Positions 23,581 through 36,600 of a DNA stretch of 64,000 bases are shown in pieces. The stretch is taken from NCBI GenBank assembly GCA_002633005.1, contig NMRA01000613.1, forward strand, positions 12,861 to 76,860. Reading direction: 5' to 3'. Each line of letters opens with the position of its first letter. Within the stretch, counting starts at the first letter, position 1. Both the position numbers and the translations under genes were made by a program. This DNA is from Phoronis australis. Taxonomy: Eukaryota; Phoronida; Phoronidae. The notes under the pieces are model-generated. The model did not search any database and was not told the origin of the DNA. It saw only the letters and a program-made list of their open reading frames with translations.

Positions 23581-23990
23581 AAAAATTACTTCACATCATC
23601 TCAGGTTGTGTACCGTGGTATGCCTATTCACCTTCTTTGCCTAGTTGTTATACTCAGCTCAAAATCAACTTCATTGACGCGATTGGCTGGATGCGTGTCG
23701 GTAGATCCTATCTACCTTGGCATGTACTTAAACAGAACGGTCTTTGGCTATTTTTTTAAAAAAATAATTGCATTGTCTTAGCATTTGACTATTCATTGAT
23801 ATGCAAAGTCGTAATTTGATTAACCTGTACCACTGTGTCGCAAACTAGAAAGGAAACTGTCCCCAAAGAACCCAGGTTAGCCCTTTTTAAAGTAGAGTTG
23901 GTCAGACAATGTTCACAATAGGCCATAGTGGCTATTGCTTCAGCTATACACACACAATTCGAGACAGTGTAGCTATGCATAAACTAACAC
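23581..23990. repeat. Intergenic duplication block, copy B (right part)
   Basis: Resumes alignment with 9140-9460 and 42650-43080 after the insertion. No coding content. Confidence 0.7.
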
Positions 23991-24306
23991 TTAGGTTATC
24001 ATGCACACAGTAGCAGTTAGGTTACCATGCACACAGTAACAGTTAGGTCATCATGCACACAGTAGCAGTTAGGTTATCATGCACACAGTAACAGTTAGGT
24101 TATCACGTACACAGTAACAGTTAGGTTATCATGCACACAGTAACAGTTAATTTATCATGCACACAGTAACAGTTAATTTATCATGCACACAGTAACAGTT
24201 AGGTTATCATGCACACAGTAACAATTAATTTATCATGCACACAGTAACAGTTATGTGATCATGCACACAGTAACAGTTAGGTTATCATGCACACAGTAAC
24301 AGTTAG
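23991..24306. repeat. 26-bp satellite, 12 copies
   Basis: The unit TTAGGTTATCATGCACACAG plus TAACAG repeats 12 times with a 26-bp period and few substitutions. The paralogous sites at about 9460 and 43080 hold at most one unit, so expansion followed duplication. Confidence 0.95.
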
Positions 24307-25740
24307 GTATTTTCCGCACTGACTGCGGAATATTCCACAAAATTTGCGGAATATTCCGCAGATTTTGCGGAATATTACGCACCTGCAGAATACTGCGTTA
24401 GTTTTGTGGAATACTGGGAGTTGAGAAATATTATGTTTATTTTGTATATTTTGTGGAATAATAATCAAAATAATAATTTTTAAAAATCAATGTGACAGTT
24501 GTAGAAGCGTTCCACCAACAGGAAAGTTTAACACAGGATTTTTAATTTTCTCCTGTCCAAATAAACATGCATTACATTCAATTGTCAATAACACTTGAAA
24601 TTATTTGCCCACTCTCAATAATTAATCAATGTGACATTTGCAGAATAGTTCTTCATGCGGAACGGTTCCACAAACAGAATAGTTTTTTGGAGCACTCATT
24701 TTTTTTAATTCTCATGCCCAATAGAGTTAAAATGCATTCCATAATCGATACCACTTGAAAGTATCAAAATGTGACAATCTTAATAATAATTAGTTGATCA
24801 ATGTGCGGAACCGTTCCGCATGCGGAACATTTCCGCATGGGGAGGGGTTTCCCAAACAGAATGGTTTTGCGGGGTATTTGTTTTGTACAATAAACTTAAA
24901 ATGCATTCCATTATCAATGCCACTTAAAAGTATCAATGTGACAATCCTAACAATAATTAGTTGATCAATGTGACAGTTGCGGAACCGTTCCGCATGCGGA
25001 ACCGTTCCGCAAACAATAGTTTTGTGGAGCTCACAATTTTAAAAAAATTTCTTGCACATTTAAGTAGAAATATATTCTATTCTCAATAACACGTGAAAAT
25101 ATCAATGTGTCAACATGAACAATGATTAATCAGTGGGGAACTTGGTGAATGATTTGTAATACAGAAACCTACCTGAAGCAGACTAGGGAAAAACTGACAT
25201 CTTGTCTAACCCATTTTATAACTTTTAGTAAAACCTTCACACAAGCCACAAAATATTCAAATCTTAACATGCAGCAAGCATTAAACATCAAAGTATCAGA
25301 ATTTGTAGCCTAACAATAATTAAATAATAAAAGTGACAGTTACAGAACCGTTCTGCATGCGGAAGCGTTCCGCATGTGGAACCATTCTGCATGGGGGCGA
25401 TTTCCCAAACAGAATGGTTTTTGAGGGGTATCTGTTTTGTCCAATCAACTTAAAAAGCATTCCATTATCAATGCCACTTGAAAGTATCAATGTGACAATC
25501 CTAACTATAATGAGTTGATCTATGTGACAGTTGCGGAACCGTTCCGCATGCGGAACCGTTTAGCAAACAATAGTTTTATGGACTTCACAATTTTTCAAAA
25601 TTTTCTCTTGCACATTTAAGTTGAAATATGTTCTATTCCTAATAACACATAAAAATATCAATGTGTCAACATGAACAATGATTAATCAGTGAAGAACTTG
25701 CTGAATGATTTGTGATGCAGAAACCTACCTCAAGCAAACT
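24307..25740. repeat. Palindrome-rich direct repeats
   Basis: The perfect 14-bp palindrome GCGGAATATTCCGC (24337-24350) and several GCGGAACCGTTCCGC inverted motifs separated by GCATGC fill this stretch. A unit of about 410-430 bp is directly duplicated (24775-25185 and 25315-25740). The second unit's right edge abuts the truncated retroelement. No ORF is supported. Confidence 0.8.
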
Positions 25741-26485
25741 CCATCTTCAAAGGAAACAGCATGTCCGACCTTGGAACGCTCCTCTTCAGGAACTGATCTC
25801 ATAACTCCGGCACTATTACTAAGGAACTTCGTGAGCCGAAATCCACCCCAATGCAGCGTAACACCATTCTCCACAGTGCCAACAGATTTTAGGCAATCGT
25901 CAACGTAAAAGTTCCGTAATATTGTCTCGCCGACGACATTTGAAACGTCGAAATCTGCAAGGATACGCTTCAGCGCATAGTTGCACACGCTCGGCGACGA
26001 CACTGCTCCAAAAATATGCACGATCATCTGATATTCTTCAAGCTGTCGTGAAAGGTCACCGTCTGGCCACCAAATAAATCCATGTGGTCTTCAGGAATGT
26101 TAACTTGGTGAAACATCGCCTCCACGTCACCCACGAAAGCTGCTGGTTCCTGACGGAAACGAGTCAAAACACCCACCCACGAGTTGATGAAATTTGGGCC
26201 ACGCAGCAAACTATCGTTGATAGACACACCTTCAAATCTTGCGCTACAATCAAACACTACACGTATCTTCTCCGGCTTCTTGGGATGATAGACTCTATGG
26301 TGTGGCAAGTACCAAACACTTCCAATCTGAGTCGAGAGCCGATCCGAAGGGACTTTCCTGGCATGACCCTTATCAAATAGAACATTCATAAATTTAGCGT
26401 AATCACTCCGGTAAGAATCTGAACTCAACATCTTTTTCCTCTGCCACAACGCCCGCTGTAAAGCCTGGACCCGGTTGTTCGGCAT
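25728..26485 (-). pseudogene. BEL/Pao reverse transcriptase fragment
   Basis: The first frame has KIRVVFDCSARFEGVSIND (the usual fingers motif), LLRGPNFIN and AAFVGDVEAMFHQVNIPED (palm motif A with the catalytic Asp). After a frameshift near 26075 the next frame has HIFGAVSSPSVCNYALKR and the catalytic box NFYVDDCL. The polymerase ends soon after at EDGVCLR. RNase H and integrase are missing. Confidence 0.85.
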
Positions 26486-26527
26486 GTGGGGACGTTCTTC
26501 ACGAAATGGTAGCGGTATTTCGTAGTG

Positions 26528-27421
26528 TCAGCACTGAACCTGTGCGCCGTCATCTAAAATCTCCATAAATCGACGATCTTGCGCAGACATACCATTTTCG
26601 TCGGAGTGATGACTCTCCGTATCACAGAAATCTCGTTCCAGCACCTGGCGAATATCATCAATACTCTGGTCCACAGCTATTCTCCTGTTCACCGCAACAT
26701 CCTGAACACACACCATGTGGCACGACATCTCGCGTACATCACTTTCGGCCACGTTCACAGGGCCATTGACAGTCCACCCATGCCGTAGCCTCACGCCAAA
26801 TGGTCCGTTCATTGAGGACGGAAACACCTCCAAAGGCTCCAGGGCAATCGGACAATTGCTGCCAATCAACAACCCAATATCAAGATGCGGTACAAAATCT
26901 GCAACACAGTCAGCTAACGCTTCAAGATTCGATGATTTACGAAGAACCTCTGGCCTGGGAATGCGACAATGCTGAACAGGTATTTCGTGACGAGAGTAAG
27001 TCTTGGGAAGACGCACGGCATTCTCCCCCTGCAGGTCCGTGACTACAAGTCCTGAAACGACGTTAGAATCAACATACGTAGATCCATGCATGGTATTAAG
27101 ATGCAGCATAGCAGGTACGGAATCAACACCAATCTGGTCTAGCAGAGCCTCCGAAATAAAGCATGCAGTGCTACCCAGATCATAGAATGCGTACGTGTTA
27201 ATAAAGGAATCTGATGATTCATGATCAATTCTAACCAGAAGTATGGATTGCAAAATCTCGCAACTATCAATGGCATCATCAACCACCAGACAAGAATGCT
27301 GATTAGGTCCCTCGGTCTGAGTTCCAGGCTCAATACGGTTCTTACGTGACGTATATCCATCGTTGTGAAGACATGTCGGGTGAGGCTTTGGAATATTTGG
27401 CACAAACTTTCTTTTTAGCAC
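26528..27421 (-). pseudogene. BEL/Pao aspartic protease region
   Basis: A 297-codon frame with YAFYDLGSTACFI, the retroelement aspartic protease D-x-G-S motif with Leu at the second position, followed by LDIGLLIGSNCP and FGVRLRHGWTVNGP, which mark the protease-to-linker part of BEL/Pao polyproteins. An in-frame TGA separates it from reverse transcriptase. Its upstream edge overlaps the Gag frame because of a 1-base shift. Confidence 0.8.
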
Positions 27422-29430
27422 AACCCTTCACCAAATGGTTACCTCGAAGACACCCGAAACACAGCTGCTTCTTTGCAATGAAGGCTCTTCTTTCTTCATA
27501 CGGCTTTTCCATAAAATTGGAACTATTGATATCGTGAGCTCGGCTACAAAATAAACATTCCATAACAGTCTTTCCACTTCTACCAACCTCGGCAGAGAAG
27601 GAATAAGCACTCTTAATGGTACGGGTTTTCTCGGAATGTGCAGGACCCGAACTAAACAATGCATCTTTACCAAACACTGGATAACTTGCGACCTGAGAAG
27701 CGTGTGAAACAAAGTCAACTAAATCAGTGAAGCATGCCCGAAACCTTGCATTTCTATAAGATGCAGCTTTGTCCCTCCATTTATTTTGCAAGTACAAGGG
27801 TAAATTACGTACAGTCGTCTGGAGGTTAGATGGATGATTTAAGACTCCAAGTGATGAAATACCAATCATCGCATGCCGACATCTTTCTAGACAATGAGCA
27901 TACCGACGCAAAGCAGAAGCATCCTCACTCTTGACGCTGGCCCACTTGTTAAGTCTGGCCACATAAGAATTCGCTTTCTTGAAGTGGTCGCCGTATTCCA
28001 TGTCCAACAGTTCCCTTTCTTCCATATAACCACGTTCAGGATCCATATACAAGCATCATCCAATCAAATTCTTTGGTTCTCCCACCAGGTGTTGATCTAA
28101 ATAGTACAGTAAGTCTGATGGGTTAGATACTCTCGCAGACACTCTAGCACCAAACGCCATAAGGAAAGACGAGTAACTTAAAACATCTCCATTAACCTTG
28201 GGAACCTCAATAACCGGCAGCGATACCGAACTGGCTAAACTTTGATAAGCTGCAAGAACTGCGTTTGTTGAGGTGTCGTTTGGTGTAAAGACACGAGCTG
28301 TAGGATCTAACAGTTCTCTGTGACATACGTGTACCTCAGGATATCTGTACTGCTTACCACTTCCCTCAAACAGAGTGGTAGGAGGCGAAGATGAGAGACT
28401 CACTGGTAGTACAACTGCATCGATCTCTGTAGGTGTAGGTATATACGCTGTACTCTTGACGTCATTCCTCGCAGCAGAGATCCGAACGGCTGGGCTATCA
28501 CCTGCAGCTAGACTGAAAAGAGGCATAGAGCAACAACTAGACACAATATGACCATTATCAGTAGACACTTGAATGTTTTGCTAACGTAGGATTACTATAA
28601 ACCAAACTATTATGAGATAAACTACTTTGAGTCCCATGTTCATTAACAATCTGTGGCACAACGTCTACATGTGTAGCTTTGTCCAATGATTCGACGGCAA
28701 CCTTTGACGATCCACAAAATGATACTGATGACGTCACTTGTTTACACACGATCGGCGTAGGTTCGTCAACCGGTGGCGTTGAAGTCGCTGATGCACTAAC
28801 CGTCACGGGCACGTCAAATGATAGCAGCTTTGACGTCACTGGTGTACTGACGACGACGGATGGTTCACGCAAAAGCGGCACTGAAGACGCTGGCCAACTA
28901 ATAGACGCCGGCTCCTGTCCATGGGAAATACTCTCGTGTGCATTGGCGATTGCGAGTTCTGTGTCTATCTGCAGTGCTTTCGCACGTCTTTCTAATGACA
29001 ACTGTTCTTCTTTAACCTGCGACTCTAACATCATAAATTCTTCTTCTTCATAAGCTTTTGCCTCAGCCTCGCGTTCTCTGGCTCTTATCTCACGCATTTT
29101 TGCTCTTGTTTCACGCTCCTACTGCTGCTGCTTGATCCGCGACTCCAGTTTTGCCTGCTGTTCCTTGATCAGCATCTCCGCTTCCAAGCCTTGTTTACGC
29201 GCCAGCAACTTGGCCTTCTTCAACCTGACGCTAGCCACTGAAGACTGCGACCTTGCACTCAAAGCAGTGTTTGCGGTGTGAGCAATACAGAGCTAAAGGC
29301 GTCCTTACCATATACACTAGACGAAGCAACGACAACTTGTTGTACCTCACGCTCCTCCGCCTCACCTGGTAATTCGTCAGAATGTCAGACGGTCTCATGG
29401 TCGGTTGGTGGAACTTCCATTCGCACGACT
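27342..29430 (-). pseudogene. BEL/Pao Gag region
   Basis: From the 5' end: a Lys/Glu/Arg-rich coiled coil (about 28950-29250) with a TAG inside a Gln run near 29120, a Ser/Thr-rich linker, then a capsid-like segment ending YYLDQHLVGEPKNLIG, followed by MDPERGYMEERELL. Near 27450-27550 lie two Cys-rich knuckles (CLFCSRAH and CFGCLRGNH). The pieces lie in three frames interrupted by a stop near 28055 and a shift near 28565. Confidence 0.75.
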
Positions 29431-29464
29431 GTCAATAGTGCTAAGACAGCACTGTTATTACTAA

Positions 29465-30360
29465 TGTAGCCGCGTCTGGCTACAAGGATAAGTTAAAAGC
29501 CGTTTGCATAAAACACTTTATTATTCAGTTGCAAGCGATGAAAAGTGTCCGAACAAACGTTGAAAAGGAGAAACCGAAAAAGCGGTTATCTGTAATGAAG
29601 AAAAACCACACAGTCTGAGTACTCGGCAAGCAAGCGTAATTACCAAGCACTATATATCAAGAGCGTTAGAAAGGCTCGCGCCAATGACTCTATGACAGGC
29701 AAATACTACATGTACCTCGCTAACAATACACAATTAACTGGAACCCATACTATCTATTCTACTACTGGAAACCATTACCATGCATAAACAACTGCCTAAC
29801 TGCGACCGTAACTATTTATTCTATGAACCGGGTACCGCGCAACATATACGCCAAACAAGCAGCTGAATGAAACTATACGTTAAACAACAACTATACACGC
29901 TCTGAACTTAGCTAGTAGATACGCACGAGTACAACATGCTATGCCATAATACTCAGTACTTACAACAGTTTGGCCAACAGTCTGTGTTAAATATACATGT
30001 AAAAGGTCCAGCATCCGAGGAAAACAGATAATTCGCGTTACAAATCTTGTCAACGAATGCCGCTATACACGAGCAACGCTAGTCACCAAAACCCGAGTAA
30101 CATTCAGAGGCTATTACGTAATTATAGCCCGCCGATCAAGCTACAATTAGACTTTGCAAATGCTATTATAGCCACTGGAAAGAACCGGATTACTAAAAGA
30201 AGCCCAATCACAGCGGCGAAAGATGTACTGCTATCTACATGTATAAAGAAAATAAACAGCGTGATATGTAAACAAAACACAATAACCAATGACAAAAATG
30301 ATGCACGGCATCAACAATTTGACTACAGAAAAGTCGGCTGAAAGAATGCGAGTTGTAACA
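29465..30360 (-). repeat. Putative 5' LTR of the BEL/Pao element
   Basis: On the minus strand the segment starts TGTTACAACTCGC (30360) and ends GGCTACA (29465), giving TG...CA ends about 896 bp apart directly upstream of Gag. An AATAAA lies on the minus strand at 29517-29522, some 50 bp before the end, as expected for an LTR. The second LTR is lost with the 3' half, so identity cannot be checked inside the window. Confidence 0.45.
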
Positions 30361-30399
30361 CGCTCTCCTTCAATGTATTATGTAAGTTTTATCAGTTGG

Positions 30400-30674
30400 C
30401 TACGTCATAATCTCGTACTCGCTCGTGTTATCTTCTACACTTGGACCATGTAGTTCGGAATACTCTTCATGTGAATCTTCCGCGCTATTTGCCAGTTCTT
30501 CATAAACGGAAGGTTGTGTCACATTGACGTACGGCACGTCCTCTGTTTGTTGAGATGCGGAAGCTTGTATGTCTGAGTAGGTGTCATCTTCAGTTTGATC
30601 GTCGTAAATTTGCTCATGTTCACCTGTCTTCCTAACCTTTTCCAGTATAATTCTGCTTGACCCAAGAGGCACAC
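30400..30674 (-). CDS. Gene C terminal tail exon with tandem ITIMs
   Basis: Acceptor ctttacag, phase 1, stop TAG at 30400-30402. It encodes about 90 residues. Tyrosine motifs in order: QIYDDQ, DTYSDI, VPYVNV (ITIM consensus), SVYEEL (ITIM consensus), EEYSEL and SEYEIM (YxxM). Compared with gene B it gains a Tyr in QIYDDQ and loses the one in SDYQQT. ITIM spacing is the same (9 residues). Changes are concentrated between the motifs. Confidence 0.85.
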
Positions 30675-33600
30675 CTGTAAAGATGGATGTAGATTCAAAG
30701 GGACATTTGAACAGCCAAAGGCGGGTTTAACGCCGCTTAACTTGTTGAGTGTGAAATTATGTAAATTTTTAACAAAAAAAAATTGTAAGCGACCTCAAAG
30801 GTATCTACCATTAGAAAATTAGAAAATGTCAGGGTCTGAAAACGCTTTTAGTGAAAAAATCGTTTATCAAAAAGGCGATTTGAATCACCTGAAGAAACAC
30901 AGGCACACCCCCGTGAAGTTTAACACGAACATTTCGCATTTTTAAAGATGTGTACTTCCTAACCAATGTTTACCTACTAGCCTCGATGCCAAATCTTCAA
31001 TAGAAAGTTTCCGTAGACAGTTCGTTGTTACTTGTCCTGTTTCGACAGCTGGAGAGTGGACATGCAGTCCAAGTGATTCAACCAGAGTCTCAACATTGAC
31101 GTCTAAAATTGAGGATAGTTTCAATAACAAGCTGAAAAATACTTCAGAGCAAGTGTACTTTAAAAATACTCTTTCAGCTATAATTGTGTGAAAAAGTTTA
31201 TAAAACGTTATTTAACGCTTAGTTCAATCGAAGCTAATGCACATTCAACCCAACTCCAAATTTCAAACTTAACTGAATTCAAAATGATCTTTTGGTTTAA
31301 ATGTACTACTATCTAATATGGCCGCTATAGCAACAGCTGACTCATGCATTATGGGTACTCACTCAAGTGCCGCTATGGGCAATAAAAATCTTTGTAAAAC
31401 TAATAATAAAATACGGCAAACACAAACAGTTTTGAAAGTTACGAGCTGTTTTTATTTTAGTGATACCAGTCTTTGGAATGACGAAATTCATCCTGTGCTA
31501 TAAATTGCTGAATATAGAGGACATAGTATCTCTAAAGCAGATTAGTAACAAGCACTCAAACAAGCAAAAAATTAACAAATCAGCAAACAAACAAGCTTTG
31601 TCAAAAATAAAATTACCGAAAATGGAATATCTCTTACCAGTTAGTTTCCTGCAACTGGTACATGTATTTGTTAACTCCATATTAACCTTAAAAATACAAG
31701 TTCTTATATTCAAGATGGATCCAACAAACAAACTTTTTAATTTGCCATTTGCAAATTATTGTAAACGCACTGAAATGGACACGGGTTCATGGACGGCGCA
31801 GCACTGAAATAAGTGGGGGGGTGCTATAGCCCTCAGCCCCTGTGGTGCGCCGTCCATGAGGTTTATGTTGTCACTCGGGCTAGAAAAATGTTGATGAAAA
31901 CTGAAAAATGCTCAGCCTGATGTGTCTTCAAAAATAGAGCGAAACGATGATTCCGCGCAACACACGTTTAAACAAAGCAGCATTCACCTGAAACAAGCTG
32001 CGTGACCCATCTGCTTACACCAACGTTACACAAACGTGCTGCAAACGATCTCAGATATCTAACTTCTCGAAAGTGTTTTTCAGACGCCGCCCTATTTTGG
32101 GATCTCCCTTATTCTACTGTAACCAATATCATTATTTTTTGTTGGAAATTTATCCATGTTGTAGTCTTTTCACGAACTGTGAACACCTTAGTCATAATAT
32201 CCCAGACATCGAATGAATGAAAGCACAAAACGCTAAATCGTTATCACCTACTCCGTGAATTCCGTTGCGACATTGCCGACTTCAGTTCTGATATTACTAT
32301 GATCGCGATAAAAGTTGTGGAAATTTTCAAAAAAAATAAAATAATAATCTGCCGATACAAGGCAATCAAACTCATTTGTTACAGTATTTATTACATGTAA
32401 CTCTTTTGTCTCGATCCATTGTAACCTCACCAAGTCATCTGTATACGTCACATCGCCAGCTCTCATGGAGGTACCTCTTGTTTGGTATGAAGACTGCGTT
32501 TGTCGGTTGGCACTTGGACGGCTTACTCTAGTAAATGAAAATGAATGTCAAATTGACTGCTTCTGACGTTGAGAATCCTCATTTCGCAGCATCGGGAATA
32601 TTAAAGACTCTTAATCTTAGAACAATGACCAAATTTATCATCAAACTTGGGATAGGAAAAAAAATGGCCAATCAAATTGAAACGAAACGTCGAGCTACTT
32701 TAAATGATGCATTATTAGCCAAACATATGGATTGTTCTAAAAATCCCTCAACCCCCATAGCCCTCGATCCCCGCGACCCCTCGACCCCCGACCTACGGCA
32801 ATAGAAGTATTTTTGCGCTTTTTACACATTTGACTATAAAATGTTACTGTGGGCGACATTGTATAACGTCATAGCTCTTTTCTCGAATGACCTTAAGTAC
32901 AGTAGGAGCTTGGCCATTGCGTCACTTTCACGGTTTCAGAGATTATTGTTGGTGGGGGGACTGTAGCCCTCAGGCCCCTATGGTTCTACGCTTATGCAAG
33001 ATTGTTTTTCAGTCCCATACATGCCACTGAATAATTACAATAAAGAGTCAGAATCGATGACAATGAAGTATGAATCCTGATCAAATGCCCACGGCTAAAT
33101 CAAAATCGACGTCCATAATCGAGAGTTGAGAGCGTTACGGTCTAAAATAAATTTTTTGGTCACTTACCAAATGCCAACTGAATCTCATTATGCAAAGAGT
33201 TATTTAGTTGTGCAAACTAAAAAAAGAATCTTCAAAATATTAATTCGGACAATGTTTGAGAAACTTATGTAATACTAGGTTTTTGTCTATGAATTTCATA
33301 CATTTTTAGCGTTACGAGTGGTCATTTTAAAAAATTACAATTTTCAACTGTCAAGAGTATAAAAGAAATTGATTTTATCCAGTAAACAATTTGCTTAGAT
33401 ATGACTGGGAATAACTTGAGTCACTTTCAGAATCACTTAGATGAAGTTGTGTTAAACCATTGAGAAATGGTAGGGTTAACCATAAAACGGGCACTCGTTA
33501 CGAAATTTGTAAATTCTGTGATTCTAACCCTCACCTTCTGTAAAGAAGGTTAAAAACTAAAGTCCACACTCTGTAATAAAACGAACTGTAGAATATGTTA

Positions 33601-36600
33601 GCCTAGGCAACACAGGAAATTATTCAATATCTAAACAAACCAAAAGTTTGGATATTGACTGGGTTCTGCTATGTTGAAAATGGGCCAAAAAGGTTAACAA
33701 AATGTAGTGTACGTACCCCCATGTGGAATTCAGTAACACAAATGAAATTATTGCCTTTTAAATAACAGCATGGTGCTTATCATCATCAAAGAAAAATAAA
33801 TGGCCATACAACATTATCTTACCATGTGATGCAGAAACAGTGATGTAGTGTACGTACCCCATTTTGTAGTGTACGTACCCCAATGTTTACAAATGTCATG
33901 AAATTTAAATATCACATGGTAAGTGAGCAACATTGGGCATAGACAATTTCCTTCCTTAATCATGTTACCATATGATGCAGAAACAGTGATGTAGTGTACG
34001 TACCCCCATGTTTACAAATGTCATGAAATTTAAATATCACTTCGGAAGTGAGCAACATTTGTCATAGACAATTTCCTTCCTGGGTTTATTGCAAATACAT
34101 TTGTTTTGAGTGAAATATTAGCATTTGTGTAGTGTACATGTACGTATCCCAATAATTTAATTTGTGCCTATTTTCAAAGTATGGCAAATATGCAAATGAA
34201 TGCTATGATTTTTATTTTTTTTCTCTGAATTGATTTAGTGGATTCTTAGTATTGAGTTACAAACCTGACATGTCATTGATATGTAGTGTACATAGCCCGA
34301 TGTGAACAAATTCCATGAAACAAAAATGCTACACGGTAAGTTAGCAACATTTTTCACAGACAGTTTCCTCCAATAAAATGCTAGGTTAAAAGGGTGTTAA
34401 TTACGAATACATTTGTTTTGAATGAAATATTAGCATTTGTGTAGTGTACGTGCCCCTATATTTGAACATGTGCCTGTTTTCAAAGAATGACATACAGATA
34501 TGCACATGACTGTATGCTGTACTTTTTAATTGTTCTCTTTGAATAGATTTGGTAAATGAACTCTCAATAGATTCTAAGTATTTTTTTATAAACGTGACAA
34601 GTCATTGAAATGTAGTGGACGTACCTTCAACCTCTGTGCTATAAATTATTGCCCTAAAGAATTTTACATACTGCTGTTCTCATGAACAATACTGATATTT
34701 CCAAAATGAATGCAGTCTGCCAAAAAATGGACATTATCAAATTTGTGGACAATAAAATGCCACACAGGACTTGACTAGTAGTTAACATCCCAGAAGACAC
34801 GTCATGTGACAACTGATGTTGCAGAGGCAGGCTCTCTATCTTTCAAGACCACTTGTAACAAACCAACAAGTAGAGGCAGCACAAAACTCGATACCATCCC
34901 ATGCATTTGTAACTTAGTCAAAATTTGACGTTGATTGACTGTGCGTAGTGTACGTACCCCCCAAACAGTACCATTTTACTGTTTACAAGTTGAACCCTTT
35001 GGCTAGCATTTCTTCAACAATTCTAGCCAACTGGTGAATGTTTTGAAACCTAGGCAAATAGCACCAATAAAGTTTTTGCAAAAAGTAGTTACTAGTCATT
35101 TTCTTTTTGTAAGAATCATATTGCAAGAAAAGAAGTTTTCATTATACTGTGTTAAAATACACAATTGAGGAGGCAGTGTGGCCTGGTTGATAAGTGCCCG
35201 CTTTCTTTACTCGAGATCGTGGGTTCGAGTCCCACCGGGTCACACTGCTAAACCCTTGAGTCAGGTTTCTAGCTCCTCAGCTCGGTTTTAACCATATATT
35301 AATAAAGCATAAAAATATTTACAGGTGATCAGTGCAATGGGCCCACATGCAAGGCCTGCGCACGTCTGGTACAACGTGTATCAGACCGCCTGGAATTATT
35401 TAATTATTTTTTATATTAAGATACGGAATGTTTTTTGTCATCGAAATTGACTAGACAAGTTCAAAATACTTGTTTGCAGTAAGTAACTATGTTAATTAAC
35501 AAAAACGACTTCAAAAGGCAACGTTCCACTTTAATGCGCATACTTGTTTCCTCTAAATCCAATCACTGACATCACTCTTCTCTTTCGTATAACCAGAAAT
35601 AAGACAAGGAGCACAATTGCCACTGCACACACGGAGACGACAACCCCGGCTATTTCGCCATCTGCCAAGCCTTGTTCTTGGCTAGGAACTAAAAACATAG
35701 ACCACCTGCATCAGGATTGATTTCTGATTTGCAAACACCAGAGACGCAGAATAAGGAAAAGAGAAGCATGGATATAATGTGCTATGATCCAGAGAACAGA
35801 GTTATCAGAATGCTGTTCCAGATAATACAACATTTCGTTTTTTTCATGTCGAAATAAGTCGTGTTTTCTCATGTGTATGATGAAGCACGTAGCCTTCATG
35901 TACCACCACTGAGTAGAGAGAGGGGGGTCTACCCAACACGAAATTGATGATGAACGTGGTGTAGGTGGGGCCACGAGGAATTACATTTCGGGGTGTGGGT
36001 AACGACCACGTGGGTTGTTACACATCAAACACTGAATGCATTTCACCATAGTAACATGAAAGTACCCTTGATACGTACGTTTATATAGCTCTTGTAATTG
36101 GCATTTTAGTATTTAAATGATTCCCAAGTAGTTGTTATTCGACCAAAACAGTTTTTTCAACATCCGTGATCTGCACATGTGAGACGAAGAAGTATATTGC
36201 CCCAGTATTTGTCAACAACCGCACGTTTAATAAAAACAACTCAGAGTGTTGATAGGAGCCCACCATGTGCATTGTAAAGTTAGTTTTAAAATATTTCCGC
36301 GATCAACGCATTCGAAATTCAACATCAGCTGTGCTTTCCTCATTAAAAAATTAGTCAAATTTTGGAATTTTTTGGGGGAAATGCATTGCTTCACTGGCAT
36401 GCCTCATACTGTGCTGTAGACCTCAGATTCGGAGTGTTATCACACATGGTAATCTGCCTTCGTTAATATCCATCTTGTCTGTCAGCTGTCTATGTTGGAA
36501 TACAATATTTCTTGACTATGACTAATAATCGTTTATGACTATGGAGTCGCCAAGAGAAAGTGCGAATATCTTGTAGTCAGTTGCATCGTCAACTATACTT

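Larger units (their letters stand above)
25728..29430 (-). mobile_element. Truncated BEL/Pao-type LTR retroelement
   Basis: Reading leftward on the minus strand: a charged coiled-coil Gag N-terminus, Gag core, Cys/His knuckles, aspartic protease and the first part of reverse transcriptase. The body stops at about 25728, inside reverse transcriptase, where the palindromic repeats begin; RNase H and integrase are absent. At least three frameshifts (near 26075, 27400 and 28565) and in-frame stops (near 26506, 28055 and 29120) make it defunct. It lies in the same orientation as gene C. Confidence 0.85.
31687..35530. other. Gene C long intron (repeats described separately)
   Basis: Holds a 14-bp perfect inverted repeat (31787-31859), the block shared with gene B (31995-32580), a GTACGTAC repeat array (33703-34962) and a tRNA-like repeat (35173-35248). 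'gccctcag(g)cccct' G/C-rich segments recur near 31830, 32750 and 32960. No exon was found. Confidence 0.5.

Noticed and set aside
23324-23781. Open frames with TDGR repeats on both strands
   Set aside because: They are the (ACGG)n microsatellite read in every frame, not proteins.
23991-24306. CRISPR-like array of regular repeats
   Set aside because: The repeats are contiguous 26-bp units without unique spacers, in an animal genome; it is a satellite.
25728-30360. Complete, active retroelement
   Set aside because: Integrase, RNase H and a second LTR are missing and several frameshifts and stops interrupt the frames.
35179-35242. Functional tRNA gene
   Set aside because: The span is only 64 bases and no proper anticodon arm can be drawn.
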